In this document: piece by piece, positions 37,854 to 46,574 of the stretch
Layout: each line of letters opens with the position of its first letter
Numbering within the stretch: position 1 is the stretch's first letter
Source: an uncultured Spartobacteria bacterium
GTDB taxonomy: Bacteria > Verrucomicrobiota > Verrucomicrobiia > Chthoniobacterales > Chthoniobacteraceae
Assembly: GCA_903882875.1 (NCBI GenBank)
Contig: CAIRYQ010000015.1
Location: 62,001 to 126,000 of the forward strand
Direction: 5' to 3'
DNA: 64,000 nt
Notes under the pieces: generated by a model
Seen by the model: only the letters and a program-made list of their open reading frames with translations
Told to the model about the DNA's origin: nothing
The model's database searches: none
Translations under genes and position numbers: made by a program

Positions 37854-38291
37854 ATGGCACAGACCCTCATCCAACCCTATCTCTTCTTCGGCGGCCGTTG
37901 CGAGGAAGCCATCAAGTTCTACCGCGCGGCAATCGGCGCTGAATTGCAGATGATCATGCGCTACAAGGAAAGCCCCGAGCCGCCACCGCCGGGCATGGTG
38001 CTGCCTGAAGGCTGGGGCGAAAAGGTGATGCACGCATCATTCAAGGTGGCCGACAATCTCATCATGGCTTCCGACGGATGCGGCGCGGAAGACGGCGGCT
38101 TCAATGGCTTCTCCCTTTCGCTGGCGCTGCCGGATGAGGCGGCGGCACAGAAGGTGTTCACCGCGCTTTCCGCGGGCGGAAAAGTCGGCCTGCCGCTCAC
38201 CAAGACATTCTGGTCGCCATGCTTCGGCATGCTCACTGACAAGTTCGGCCTCGGCTGGATGGTCACCGTCGTCAGCGAATATCACGCCTGA
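37854..38291 (+). CDS. VOC/PhnB-like protein
   Basis: A 145-residue vicinal-oxygen-chelate fold protein. The opening 'IQPYLFFGGRCEEAIKFYRA' and the closing 'FGMLTDKFGLGWMVTV' match PhnB/YjdN-type 3-demethylubiquinone-like proteins. The segment HASFKVADNLIMASDG corresponds to the middle strand pair. The metal ligands of true glyoxalases are not obvious, and PhnB-type proteins have no firmly known reaction. Confidence 0.88.
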   Translation: MAQTLIQPYLFFGGRCEEAIKFYRAAIGAELQMIMRYKESPEPPPPGMVLPEGWGEKVMHASFKVADNLIMASDGCGAEDGGFNGFSLSLALPDEAAAQKVFTALSAGGKVGLPLTKTFWSPCFGMLTDKFGLGWMVTVVSEYHA

Positions 38292-38303
38292 GCCACCTCA
38301 CCC

Positions 38304-39464
38304 ATGAGCAGCGTCCGAGTCCTCGTCGGCACCGCGAAAGGTGCATTCATCCTCACCGCCGCCGGTGCGCGGAAAAACTGGACGATCAGCGAGCCGCATT
38401 TCGCCGGCTGGGAGCTGTATCATTTGAAAGGCTCGCCGGTGGAGCCAAACCGCATTTTTGCGTCGCAGACGAGTGCGTGGTTCGGGCAGGTCATCCAGCG
38501 TTCGGATGATGGCGGCAAGACGTGGACCACACCCGATGGCGCGACCTTGCCGGTGCCCGGCGAATTTCCGCAAGGGCGCAGCAACCGCTTCCTCTACAAA
38601 GGCGAAGTGGGCACGCACAAATGGTACGACGGCACGCAACACCCTTGGGAATTCAAGCGTGTGTGGCATCTCGAACCATCGCTCACCGATCCCGAGACGG
38701 TCTTCGCCGGAGTCGAGGACGCGGGCCTTTTCAAAAGCACCGACGGCGGCGCGTCCTGGACGGAACTGCCCGCGCTGCGCGCCACGAAAGGCGCACTCTG
38801 GCAGCCGGGCGCGGGCGGCATGTGCCTGCACACGATCATCCTCGATCCGAAAAACCCGCAGCGCATTTTCGTCGCCATCTCGGCGGCGGGCGCGTTCCGC
38901 AGCGATGACGGCGGTGTGTCGTGGAAGCCAATCAACCGCGGGCTGAAGTCGCTTTACGAATTGCCCGATCCGGATGCGGAAGTCGGTCACTGCGTGCATC
39001 GCATCGCGCTGCATCCGTCGCGGCCCGAAACGCTCTTCATGCAGAAGCACTGGGACGTGATGCGCAGCGACAATGCGGGCGACGAATGGCGCGAGGTGAG
39101 CGGAAACCTGCCGACGGATTTCGGCTTCCCGATTGATGTCCACGCGCACGAGCCGGAGACGATCTACGTGGTGCCGATCAAGAGCGATTCCGAGCACTTC
39201 CCGCCGGATGGAAAATTGCGCGTGTATCGCAGCCGCAGCGGCGGCGGCGAATGGGAGCCACTCACGCGCGGCCTGCCGCAGCAGGATTGCTATGTGAACG
39301 TGCTGCGCGACGCGATGGCCGTGGATTCGCTCGACGACTGCGGCATCTACTTCGGCACGACCGGCGGCCAAGTGTATTGCTCGCCCGACGGCGGCGACAC
39401 GTGGCAGTGCATCGCAGCGAATCTGCCGAAGGTGCTCTCGGTCGAAGTGCAGACGCTGCCGTGA
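38304..39464 (+). CDS. BNR/Asp-box beta-propeller protein (sialidase-like)
   Basis: A 386-residue protein without a signal peptide. At least five Asp-box turns are visible: [32 protein letters not shown] and SPDGGDTW, the mark of a BNR/sialidase/VPS10-type propeller. No sialidase catalytic Arg triad is evident, so enzymatic activity is doubtful. The next gene, a ThiS/MoaD-like protein, begins within its stop codon (GTGA), a tight coupling that suggests the two products work together. It follows the VOC gene by 12 bases. Confidence 0.87.
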   Translation: MSSVRVLVGTAKGAFILTAAGARKNWTISEPHFAGWELYHLKGSPVEPNRIFASQTSAWFGQVIQRSDDGGKTWTTPDGATLPVPGEFPQGRSNRFLYKGEVGTHKWYDGTQHPWEFKRVWHLEPSLTDPETVFAGVEDAGLFKSTDGGASWTELPALRATKGALWQPGAGGMCLHTIILDPKNPQRIFVAISAAGAFRSDDGGVSWKPINRGLKSLYELPDPDAEVGHCVHRIALHPSRPETLFMQKHWDVMRSDNAGDEWREVSGNLPTDFGFPIDVHAHEPETIYVVPIKSDSEHFPPDGKLRVYRSRSGGGEWEPLTRGLPQQDCYVNVLRDAMAVDSLDDCGIYFGTTGGQVYCSPDGGDTWQCIAANLPKVLSVEVQTLP

Positions 39465-39757
39465 TCCGCGTTGTGCTGCCGTTTCACCTGCGCACGCTCG
39501 CGCGTGTGAGCGGCGAAGTGCAACTGCAAGTTGCGCCGCCGATCACTATCGGCTCCTTGCTTGATGCGCTGGAGGCAAAATTTCCCGTGCTGTGCGGCAC
39601 CATCCGCGATCATGGCACGCTGAGGAGACGGCCATTCATCCGCTTCTTTGCGTGTCGCGAAGACCTGTCACTTGAGCCGTCCGATGCTTTGCTGCCAGCA
39701 GCAGTGATTGATCGCACCGAGCCGTTCTGCATCGTCGGCGCGATGGCGGGTGGGTGA
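39461..39757 (+). CDS. ThiS/MoaD-like ubiquitin-fold sulfur-carrier protein
   Basis: A 98-residue protein from a GTG that overlaps the previous stop by four bases. The beta-grasp pattern is visible: '[20 protein letters not shown]', then a '[19 protein letters not shown]' helix, then C-terminal '[15 protein letters not shown]'. It ends in Gly97-Gly98, the terminal di-glycine that E1-like enzymes adenylate before sulfur transfer. MoaD works in molybdopterin synthesis and ThiS in thiamine synthesis, but no such genes are nearby. The partner is the BNR propeller gene, so a dedicated sulfur-transfer or protein-tagging role is possible, as inference. Confidence 0.8.
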   Translation: MIRVVLPFHLRTLARVSGEVQLQVAPPITIGSLLDALEAKFPVLCGTIRDHGTLRRRPFIRFFACREDLSLEPSDALLPAAVIDRTEPFCIVGAMAGG

Positions 39758-39839
39758 GCAGACGCACCGCAGACGGAATATTTGCGCATCGTGGGCGCGA
39801 GATCTTTTCATTCGGCCAGTCGCGGACAGAATCGCGGTG

Positions 39840-41819
39840 ATGCGAACGTTGCCCCGAACCATTTTCCCCGTGCTTCTGACACTTGTGGCGGTGTTCTGCT
39901 GCGCGCTGTCCGTCCGCGCTGCGACACTCGATACCGACCTGCTCATCGTCGGTGGAAACGAGTCCGCATGTGCAGCAGCGGTGCAGGCGGCACGGCTCGG
40001 CGTGAAGCGCATCGTGCTGGTGAATGACATCGAGTGGCTCGGCGGGCAGTTCAGCGCAGAGGGCGTGGGATGTCTCGATGAGTGGACGACGGTGAACGGC
40101 AAGCGCGAGGGCTTTCCGCACAGCGGGCTTTTCCTGGAAATGATCGAGCGCATCCATGCGCACAATGTTGCGAAGTATGGGAAGGCGTCCCCGGGCAATG
40201 CGTATTGCGGCACCGAGACGATCGAGCCCGCAGCGGCGGCGCGCATTTTCGAGGAAATGCTGAAGCCGCACGTTGCGAGTGGCGCGCTGCGGATCGAGCG
40301 TGGATGGGAGCCGGTGAAAGTGAGCGTCGAGGGCAAGCGCGTGGCGGCGGTGGAATTCGTGAGGCGCGACGAGACGCTCACGGTGAAGGCGCAGCTCACG
40401 ATGGATGCGAGCGATTGGGGCGATGTCATCCGGCTCAGCGGTGCGAAGTATGGCGCGGGGCCGGACTTGCGCTCGCGGTTCGGCGAGCCGAGCGCGCTGG
40501 AGAAATTTGACGACGCGGGCGTGCAGGAGATGAACCCGCTCTCGTGGTGCATCGTGCTGCGCGAGACGGGCGGGAAGGATGCGACGATTCCGAAGCCGGC
40601 GACTTACGATCCACGCAGCTTCGCCGCGCTCGACAAGACTCCGCCGTGGGTGGACAGCGACATGAGCACCGGCATCTATTCGCAGAAAGGCTGGAGCATC
40701 TACACGCATCGCCGGCTCGTGGATCGATGGAACAATGGCTTCGCGCCCGGCACCGAGGCGACATTTCTTAATTGGCCCGTGCAGGACTACCCGGTCTGCC
40801 AGCTCCCGCAGCGCGTCGTGGACGCGCTGGAAAAATCGGAGCCCGGCGCTTCACGTCGGAACATCGCGACGCTCTCGGCCGCGCAGAAGCGTATCATTTT
40901 CGAAGACGTGAAACAGCACGCGCTCGGGATGCTCTACCACTTGCAGACGAAGGTGCATGACCGCGTGGGCGACTTCCCGCAGTCGTTCCGTTACATGGCG
41001 CTCACGGACGAATTCGGCACCGCGGACAAACTGCCGCCGAAGCCCTACATCCGCGAAGGCCTGCGGCTCGAAGCGCTCACGATGCTCACCGAAGGAGACA
41101 TCCGCGCCGCCACGCGCGAGCCGAAATGGGCGAAGCGCATGCCGGGCGACACGGTGTTCGGATTCCAATTCAACATAGATTTCCACCCGACACGCCGGAA
41201 ATTCCTCACCGAGGATCGCAATGGCCCGTGGCAATACATCCACACCGAGTCACGCGGCTGGCACACGGACACGGATCGCGCGATGTTCCCGCTGCGCGGA
41301 CTCGTGCCGGTGGAAATGGACGGCCTGCTCGGCGCGGGGAAAAACGTCGGCGTGAGCAGCGTGGTGCAATCGGCACTGCGGCTGCACGGGCAGATGATGC
41401 TCTGCGGCCAGGCGAGCGCAACGGTCGCCGCGATGTGCCTGCGTGATTCCGTCGAGCCGCGCGCCATCGCTGCGGACGCCGCGCGTGTGCGTGCGATCCA
41501 GCGCACACTCGCGCAGGGAAAAGATGGCCCCGGCGTGCTGCTGTGGCCGTATCACGACTTGCCGCCGGATCATCCCGCATTCGTCGCGGCGAATCTTTTT
41601 TCCGTTGCGGGAATCTGGCGCGCGGATGCGGACAGCGTCTTCTTTCAGCCGGAGAAAATGCTAGCGGATGGCGAGTGGGCCGCAGTCATCGAACGTGCGC
41701 CCGCCGACTCGCGCTCCGTGCTCCGCAAACGAAAGCCGGCGACACGTGCGGATGCGGTGAAGGCGCTGAACGAGTTCGTGCGTTTTGAAAAAATCCCGCT
41801 CTCACCTGCTGCGGAATGA
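39840..41819 (+). CDS. Exported FAD-dependent oxidoreductase
   Basis: A 659-residue protein with a signal peptide (about 1-27). The dinucleotide-binding motif is LLIVGGNESACAAAVQAARLG-like (G-G-N-E-S-A, a variant of GxGxxG), followed by 'IVLVNDIEWLGGQFSAEGVG', typical of the FAD_oxidored (PF12831) family. The C-terminal FAD contact 'GLLGAGKNVGVSSVVQSALR' is also visible. These are large PVC-group enzymes with unknown substrate, often beside other exported proteins. It starts 82 bases after the MoaD-like gene and leads to the esterase gene. Confidence 0.85.
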   Translation: MRTLPRTIFPVLLTLVAVFCCALSVRAATLDTDLLIVGGNESACAAAVQAARLGVKRIVLVNDIEWLGGQFSAEGVGCLDEWTTVNGKREGFPHSGLFLEMIERIHAHNVAKYGKASPGNAYCGTETIEPAAAARIFEEMLKPHVASGALRIERGWEPVKVSVEGKRVAAVEFVRRDETLTVKAQLTMDASDWGDVIRLSGAKYGAGPDLRSRFGEPSALEKFDDAGVQEMNPLSWCIVLRETGGKDATIPKPATYDPRSFAALDKTPPWVDSDMSTGIYSQKGWSIYTHRRLVDRWNNGFAPGTEATFLNWPVQDYPVCQLPQRVVDALEKSEPGASRRNIATLSAAQKRIIFEDVKQHALGMLYHLQTKVHDRVGDFPQSFRYMALTDEFGTADKLPPKPYIREGLRLEALTMLTEGDIRAATREPKWAKRMPGDTVFGFQFNIDFHPTRRKFLTEDRNGPWQYIHTESRGWHTDTDRAMFPLRGLVPVEMDGLLGAGKNVGVSSVVQSALRLHGQMMLCGQASATVAAMCLRDSVEPRAIAADAARVRAIQRTLAQGKDGPGVLLWPYHDLPPDHPAFVAANLFSVAGIWRADADSVFFQPEKMLADGEWAAVIERAPADSRSVLRKRKPATRADAVKALNEFVRFEKIPLSPAAE

Positions 41820-41915
41820 AGCGCGATGCGCGAAGAAATCTCATCGTGCTCCCTTGATGTCTCGCGCAGACTGCCCGTGCCGCCGGGCGCACTATTCAAT
41901 ACACTCCATCCTCCA

Positions 41916-42821
41916 ATGAACCGCCGCATTTTTTTCCATACCGCATTTGCAGTCACCGTTGCCGCCGCCTTTCTCCCGCACTTCAGCTTCGCCGCCGATG
42001 CGCCGGGCACGCGTGTGGAAACCAAGCGGGTGTTCAAGGACGTCGCGTATGTCGAGGGCGGGCGCGAGGATCAGCGGCTCGACATTTACCTGCCGCGCGA
42101 TTCGGGGCCGCATCCGCTCATCGTGTGGGTCCACGGTGGCGCTTGGCGCGCGGGGTCGAAGAAGGACATGCCGCTCGGTGGCCTCATCGCGCGCGGCTTC
42201 GCGGTGGCGAGTGTGGACTACCGGCTCTCGACCGTCGCACCGATGCTCGCGATGATGCACGACATCAAGGCAGCGATCCGCTTTCTCCGCGCACACGCTG
42301 CGGAATATGGATTCGATGCAAAGGGATTTGCCGTCACCGGAAGTTCGGCGGGCGGGCATCTCGCGGCGCTCACGGGCACGTCGAATGGCAACGCGGAACT
42401 CGAGGGAAAACTCGGCGCGCACTGCGATCAAAGTTCGGACGTGCAGGCGATCGTGAGTTTCTTCGGCGCGTCGAATCTGCGGACGATCCTCGGCCAATCC
42501 ACGGAGCACGGCCTGAGCGTGCGCGTGCCCGCGCTGCAACTCCTGCTTGGCGGACAGCCGGACGAAAAGCCCGCGCTCGCAAAACTCGCCAGCCCCATCG
42601 CGCATGTGAACGCGCACGTCCCGCCGCTGCTGCTCATCCACGGCGACGCCGATCCGCAGATGCCCTTCGAGCAGTCGCGCGAACTGGACGCCGCGTATCG
42701 GAATGCGGGCCGTCCGGTGGAGTTCGTCGCGATGCCGGGCAGCGTGCATGGCGGGAAGGAATTCTTCGATGCGGAGCGGCTCGCGATTGTGGAGAAATTT
42801 CTCCGCGCGCATCTCAAGTGA
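41916..42821 (+). CDS. Exported alpha/beta-hydrolase (esterase/BD-FAE-like)
   Basis: A 301-residue protein. It begins MNRRIFFHTAFAVTVAAAFL, a leader with twin arginine but a weak Tat consensus. The oxyanion hole is HGGAW (IVWVHGGAWRAGSKK), and the nucleophile is the Ser of FAVTGSSAGGHLA. The acid Asp lies in LIHGDADPQMP and the base His in MPGSVHGGKEF. This set matches carbohydrate-esterase or acetylhydrolase-like enzymes that act on polysaccharide ester groups. The start at MNRR is chosen; the frame upstream lacks a leader. Confidence 0.85.
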   Translation: MNRRIFFHTAFAVTVAAAFLPHFSFAADAPGTRVETKRVFKDVAYVEGGREDQRLDIYLPRDSGPHPLIVWVHGGAWRAGSKKDMPLGGLIARGFAVASVDYRLSTVAPMLAMMHDIKAAIRFLRAHAAEYGFDAKGFAVTGSSAGGHLAALTGTSNGNAELEGKLGAHCDQSSDVQAIVSFFGASNLRTILGQSTEHGLSVRVPALQLLLGGQPDEKPALAKLASPIAHVNAHVPPLLLIHGDADPQMPFEQSRELDAAYRNAGRPVEFVAMPGSVHGGKEFFDAERLAIVEKFLRAHLK

Positions 42822-42837
42822 GACCGCCGGTCCACCA

Positions 42838-43053
42838 ATGAAGCACCGCACTTTCCTCCGCACGATGATCGCAGCGGGCGTTGACTCCGCATTTTCGTTA
42901 TGCACCGATTTTGCCACCGATTCGGTCGCCGCCGCGGTCGGGATGGCCGTGGGACGCCCCGCAGCAGGAATATGCGGAGCGGGTGTCAGTGCCCTATGCC
43001 GCTCTCAATTCATGATCCGCAGCCTGGCAAGGGATTTAGTCAGATATAGGTGA
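42838..43053 (+). pseudogene. Truncated gene start with secretion leader
   Basis: A 71-codon open frame that begins MKHRTFLRTMIAAGVDSA, a leader of the kind seen on neighbouring exported proteins (basic pair, TFL, hydrophobic run). After about 20 residues the sequence loses resemblance to any protein, and the frame ends near the start of the more AT-rich gene at 43065. The simplest reading is a gene whose body was replaced by the insertion of that gene; this is inference. Confidence 0.35.
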
Positions 43054-43064
43054 GCTGGTCTTTT

Positions 43065-45224
43065 ATGAATATTCGTGCTCACATTAGTCGGCTTCTTGTC
43101 GAGCACCCTTTTGGATGGGGTTTAGTTGGCCTATTGTTTTTTTGGATTTGGGGTGGACTGATTCCTAAGATCGAATGGAACATCATGGAAATGATGATCG
43201 GCCGTAACCTTATTCTCGGGAATGGCCTCGTCGCGGCGCCTTACGAGCCTCCCGCACTCTGGAGGCCACCATTGGGATCCGGGCTTTGTGCATTTGTGGA
43301 ATTGTTCACCTCAGACCCGTTTTTGATTTTCCGGATCATCTATACTGCCTCGCTGACGATTTTCCTCGTCTGCATGTTTTATTCGGCCCGGGGATTGTGG
43401 GGAATGACTGCAGCTCACGTGGCCTGCATGTTTGTCTTGACAAGCGGTGCGCTAACGGCACGTCTTATTAGTCATAACCATAGCATTTCACATGTCGCGT
43501 TTCTGCTGGTGGCCGGGCCTGCCTTTCTTTGCACTATCATGACTATGCGGAAACCAACGGGCTTTCGGTTGTTCTCGATGGGCGCGTGTTGGGGGCTGGC
43601 CTTTCTCACACGTTGGGAGACGTTGCCATTTTTTGTGCTCACGCTTGGCATATTGGCTTGGGGTATATGGGCTGCCAGCAGGAGCCTCCGTAGATTTGGA
43701 AAGTGCGTCCTTGCTGTTTTGGGATTCGGGCTTTGCTTTGTCCCAAACGTCATCTATCAGAAACATGTGAGGAATCGCTATGGGATTAGCGGGCCGTCGG
43801 CTATTTCCACATTCTATGCTTCGGAAGCCTGGGTGAGCGGGAGGGGCGATGAAGATGAGGGGTTTCAGCGTGCGGTGCGGATCTATGGTTCGATGGAGGC
43901 CAATGGCTTCAGCATGTTCCGGGCGATTGCGCGCAATCCCGGAGCGGTCTTTGAGAGGCTTCAGGTTAATGTGCCGATCTTCCTCGGTCTCTTTGCCGAA
44001 CGGGAGTTCTTTGATCCGCTCTGGCTGATCTTGCTGGCGGGTCTGGCCATCGTACGGGGATGGTTTGAAAGACATCGCCTTGCGGTGATTTGGCTGTGCC
44101 TTCTGTTTTTATCCTCGGCGACCGTCTGTCTGTTCCAGATAGATTCGAGGTATCTCATCATCAGTCTTCCGGGGCTCCTGTTGCTGCTTTGCGGCGGAGC
44201 GCAGGGTTTCGTGCAGCAAATGAATGCGTGGACTATGCGGCGGAAAACAGGAATACTCGTCGCCTGTCTATTTGTTTTCGGATTGCGAATGGGCTATGCC
44301 AGCATCCGTCAAATGACCGCTGCCGAGAGGGCTCCGACACGATTGGCGGGATCTGCGGCGATCGCAGTTGCGCGCGAACTCGCCGGGTTCTTCCACGAGA
44401 CAATCCGGACAGCCCGCCCGGCGGTGCTGACGCTTGATGCGAAAGCCGACGCCGCCCGCGTTCCTGTGATTGATGAGCTATTGTTATCTTATTTCGCAGG
44501 CACGGGAATTAGCTGGAGACAATCGGGGACTTATCCGCGGGACATGATTTTTTCATGGAAACCCAAGCGATCGGACTATCTCATAGTTCCCGAAGATTCG
44601 CTGGATGCGACGGACCTTCTTCTCAGTGGAGGCCCGATCGCGAGCCGCATGGTAGCGGATGGAACCGTTTATCATTTGTTCCGGGCTCCAGAGGGGAAAT
44701 TGAATGCTCCAGTGGGGGCTGCGAGTGATTTATTGCTGGCCATCTTGGAGCGCGATTACCCGGCGCTCGCCCCCCGGCTTCTGGAAAAGGTCATGGCAGG
44801 GAGGCTGAGGCCGGTGCTTTCTTACATGGGGAAGCGGGCTCATTTGGGCATTGCTGGAAGCAATGGCATGTCAGATGCCCCCGCTGGTCATCGCGATTTG
44901 CTGTTCAAACTGACTCTCCATTCCGACGGTGCTATCACGCAGGCGGTGGATTTGGGGATAGGTTACATCGAGCTACGAAGGAAAAATGCGATACGCACTT
45001 TTTCGACGAATGGTAAGGGAGCCCTATTGCGCGTGGCACTGGAGGAATCCGGCGTGCCTTTGAATGGGGCTGATGGCGGCGTGAAGATTCCGCTTTCGGA
45101 CAGCATGGAGATCTGGCTGCGGGTTTGCGACGACGGAGGCAATGCGCCGGATGTGAGCTACCGATGCCGAGTCAGGATTGGTGGGCAGGGCTGGATTGTG
45201 AGTGAGGCGGTTCCTTCGCATTAA
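43065..45224 (+). CDS. Multi-pass membrane protein, GT-C/ArnT-like glycosyltransferase candidate
   Basis: A 719-residue protein starting MNIRAHISRLLVEHPF. The first 400 residues hold about ten membrane helices, with an early loop 'PKIEWNIMEMMIGRNLILGN' that could carry the acidic catalytic residue of GT-C enzymes. The C-terminal 300 residues are soluble, with 'HSDGAITQAVDLGIGYIELR' and beta-rich sections. GT-C enzymes use polyprenyl-phosphate sugars at the outer face. The family is not certain. The gene is noticeably richer in A and T than its neighbours, which suggests horizontal transfer. A GTG five codons upstream is a less likely start. Confidence 0.62.
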   Translation: MNIRAHISRLLVEHPFGWGLVGLLFFWIWGGLIPKIEWNIMEMMIGRNLILGNGLVAAPYEPPALWRPPLGSGLCAFVELFTSDPFLIFRIIYTASLTIFLVCMFYSARGLWGMTAAHVACMFVLTSGALTARLISHNHSISHVAFLLVAGPAFLCTIMTMRKPTGFRLFSMGACWGLAFLTRWETLPFFVLTLGILAWGIWAASRSLRRFGKCVLAVLGFGLCFVPNVIYQKHVRNRYGISGPSAISTFYASEAWVSGRGDEDEGFQRAVRIYGSMEANGFSMFRAIARNPGAVFERLQVNVPIFLGLFAEREFFDPLWLILLAGLAIVRGWFERHRLAVIWLCLLFLSSATVCLFQIDSRYLIISLPGLLLLLCGGAQGFVQQMNAWTMRRKTGILVACLFVFGLRMGYASIRQMTAAERAPTRLAGSAAIAVARELAGFFHETIRTARPAVLTLDAKADAARVPVIDELLLSYFAGTGISWRQSGTYPRDMIFSWKPKRSDYLIVPEDSLDATDLLLSGGPIASRMVADGTVYHLFRAPEGKLNAPVGAASDLLLAILERDYPALAPRLLEKVMAGRLRPVLSYMGKRAHLGIAGSNGMSDAPAGHRDLLFKLTLHSDGAITQAVDLGIGYIELRRKNAIRTFSTNGKGALLRVALEESGVPLNGADGGVKIPLSDSMEIWLRVCDDGGNAPDVSYRCRVRIGGQGWIVSEAVPSH

Positions 45225-45265
45225 GATGATGGTTGGGGTTGAGAGCAGAAGTGTGACGCTACTCA

Positions 45266-45619
45266 TCACTCGAAATATGTGTCCTCGTGGCTGTAGGGAG
45301 GGGCACAGCAGCAGAGGAAGCGAAGTGTTTCGCTCGCGGTGATGGTGTGCCATGAGCCGGGCGGGATGAGGATGGCGTCGCCGGGCGCGACTTCACGTTG
45401 CTCGCCGTCAATCTCCATTGAGCCGCGACCTTCGAGGATGAAGTAGAATTCCTCGCTGAGCTTGTGGTGGTGGCGTTGTGTGGCGGTGCCGATGGGGACG
45501 GTGGCTTCGGCGAGCGACTGGTTTTGCACGGAGGCGTTTGTGCGGTCGAGGATGCTGCGGATGGTTGAGCCGTCCTTGGTGGTGAAGGGGGCTTGGGCGG
45601 CAAGTTTGAGGACTGTCAT
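45266..45619 (-). CDS. Cupin domain protein
   Basis: A 117-residue single-cupin protein. Cupin motif 1 is RHHHKLSEEFYFILEGRG, with His and Glu metal ligands, and motif 2 is PGDAILIPPGSWHTI, with a further His. Small cupins of this kind bind sugars or metals or act as isomerases or dioxygenases. It is convergent with the membrane glycosyltransferase gene. The start at MTVLKLAAQ is the first ATG before the fold. Confidence 0.88.
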   Translation of the reverse strand: MTVLKLAAQAPFTTKDGSTIRSILDRTNASVQNQSLAEATVPIGTATQRHHHKLSEEFYFILEGRGSMEIDGEQREVAPGDAILIPPGSWHTITASETLRFLCCCAPPYSHEDTYFE

Positions 45620-45767
45620 GCGGGAAAGCGTCCATCGTCCAAGGCTCAACGTCCAACTTTCAATGGGACTGCGAACGGCGTAGGGCACGGCGTTGCCGGA
45701 CATCGGAGGATCGTGTCGCACTCGTCACTCGACATGCAGGACGTGAAGCGGAATAAAATCCGCGCAC

Positions 45768-46574
45768 ATGAACTCACTCCACGGCTGCACTGCCTTGATC
45801 ACGGGGGCCTCGTCGGGCATCGGTGCGGAATTTGCGCGGCAGCTTGCGCCCCATGCGAGCGGGCTGGTGCTCGTGGCGCGGCGGGCGGACCGGCTGGAGG
45901 CGCTGAAGGCGGAACTCTCGCGGAGCGGGCTGGAGATCCGGTGCCACGCGGCGGATCTCGCGGACGGCGCGCAGGTGGGTCGGCTGCTCGCCGCGCTGGA
46001 GGAAAACGGGCCGCGCGTGGATTTTCTGATCAACAACGCGGGCCTGGGCGATCACGGGCTTTTCGAGGAGAGCGAATGGTCGCGCGTGCAGGCGATGCTG
46101 GATGTGAACGTCGCGGCGCTCACGCGGCTGACGCACGCGCTGCTGCCGGGGATTCTGCGCTCGGGACGCGGGGCGATTTTGAATGTGAGCTCGATCACCG
46201 CCTACTTGCCGATGCCGACGATGGCGGTGTATGCGGCGAGCAAGGCGTATGTGAACAGTTTCACCGAGGCGCTGCGTGGCGAACTGCGCGGGACGGGCGT
46301 GCTCGTGTCGGCGCTGTGTCCGGGACCGGTGGACACGGAGTTTGGCGGGATCGCGAAGCGCGCAGACGAGGAGGATGCGGCGCCTGCGCCGGAATTCCTG
46401 AAGCAGCCGGTGGAGCGGATCGTGCGCGATGGATTGCGTGGACTGGATCGCGGTCGTGCGCGGACGATTCCGGGGCTGCCGCTTGCGGTGATGATGTTTC
46501 TCACGGCGCTGGTGCCGATTTTTTTCCTGCGTCCCTTCCTCGGAATCGGAGCCCGTAATGCGCGCAAAAAGTAG
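45768..46574 (+). CDS. Short-chain dehydrogenase/reductase
   Basis: A 268-residue SDR. The cofactor motif is TALITGASSGIGAEFARQLA (TGxxxGIG), the structural NNAG is in FLINNAGLGDHG, and the catalytic Ser-Tyr-Lys is NVSSITAYLPMPTMAVYAAS followed by Lys. The Ala/Arg-rich 'LVARRADRLEALKAEL' favours NADP. A hydrophobic C-terminal segment (about 240-258) suggests membrane association. The GH75 lipoprotein gene begins 17 bases before its stop, so the two overlap. Confidence 0.9.
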   Translation: MNSLHGCTALITGASSGIGAEFARQLAPHASGLVLVARRADRLEALKAELSRSGLEIRCHAADLADGAQVGRLLAALEENGPRVDFLINNAGLGDHGLFEESEWSRVQAMLDVNVAALTRLTHALLPGILRSGRGAILNVSSITAYLPMPTMAVYAASKAYVNSFTEALRGELRGTGVLVSALCPGPVDTEFGGIAKRADEEDAAPAPEFLKQPVERIVRDGLRGLDRGRARTIPGLPLAVMMFLTALVPIFFLRPFLGIGARNARKK

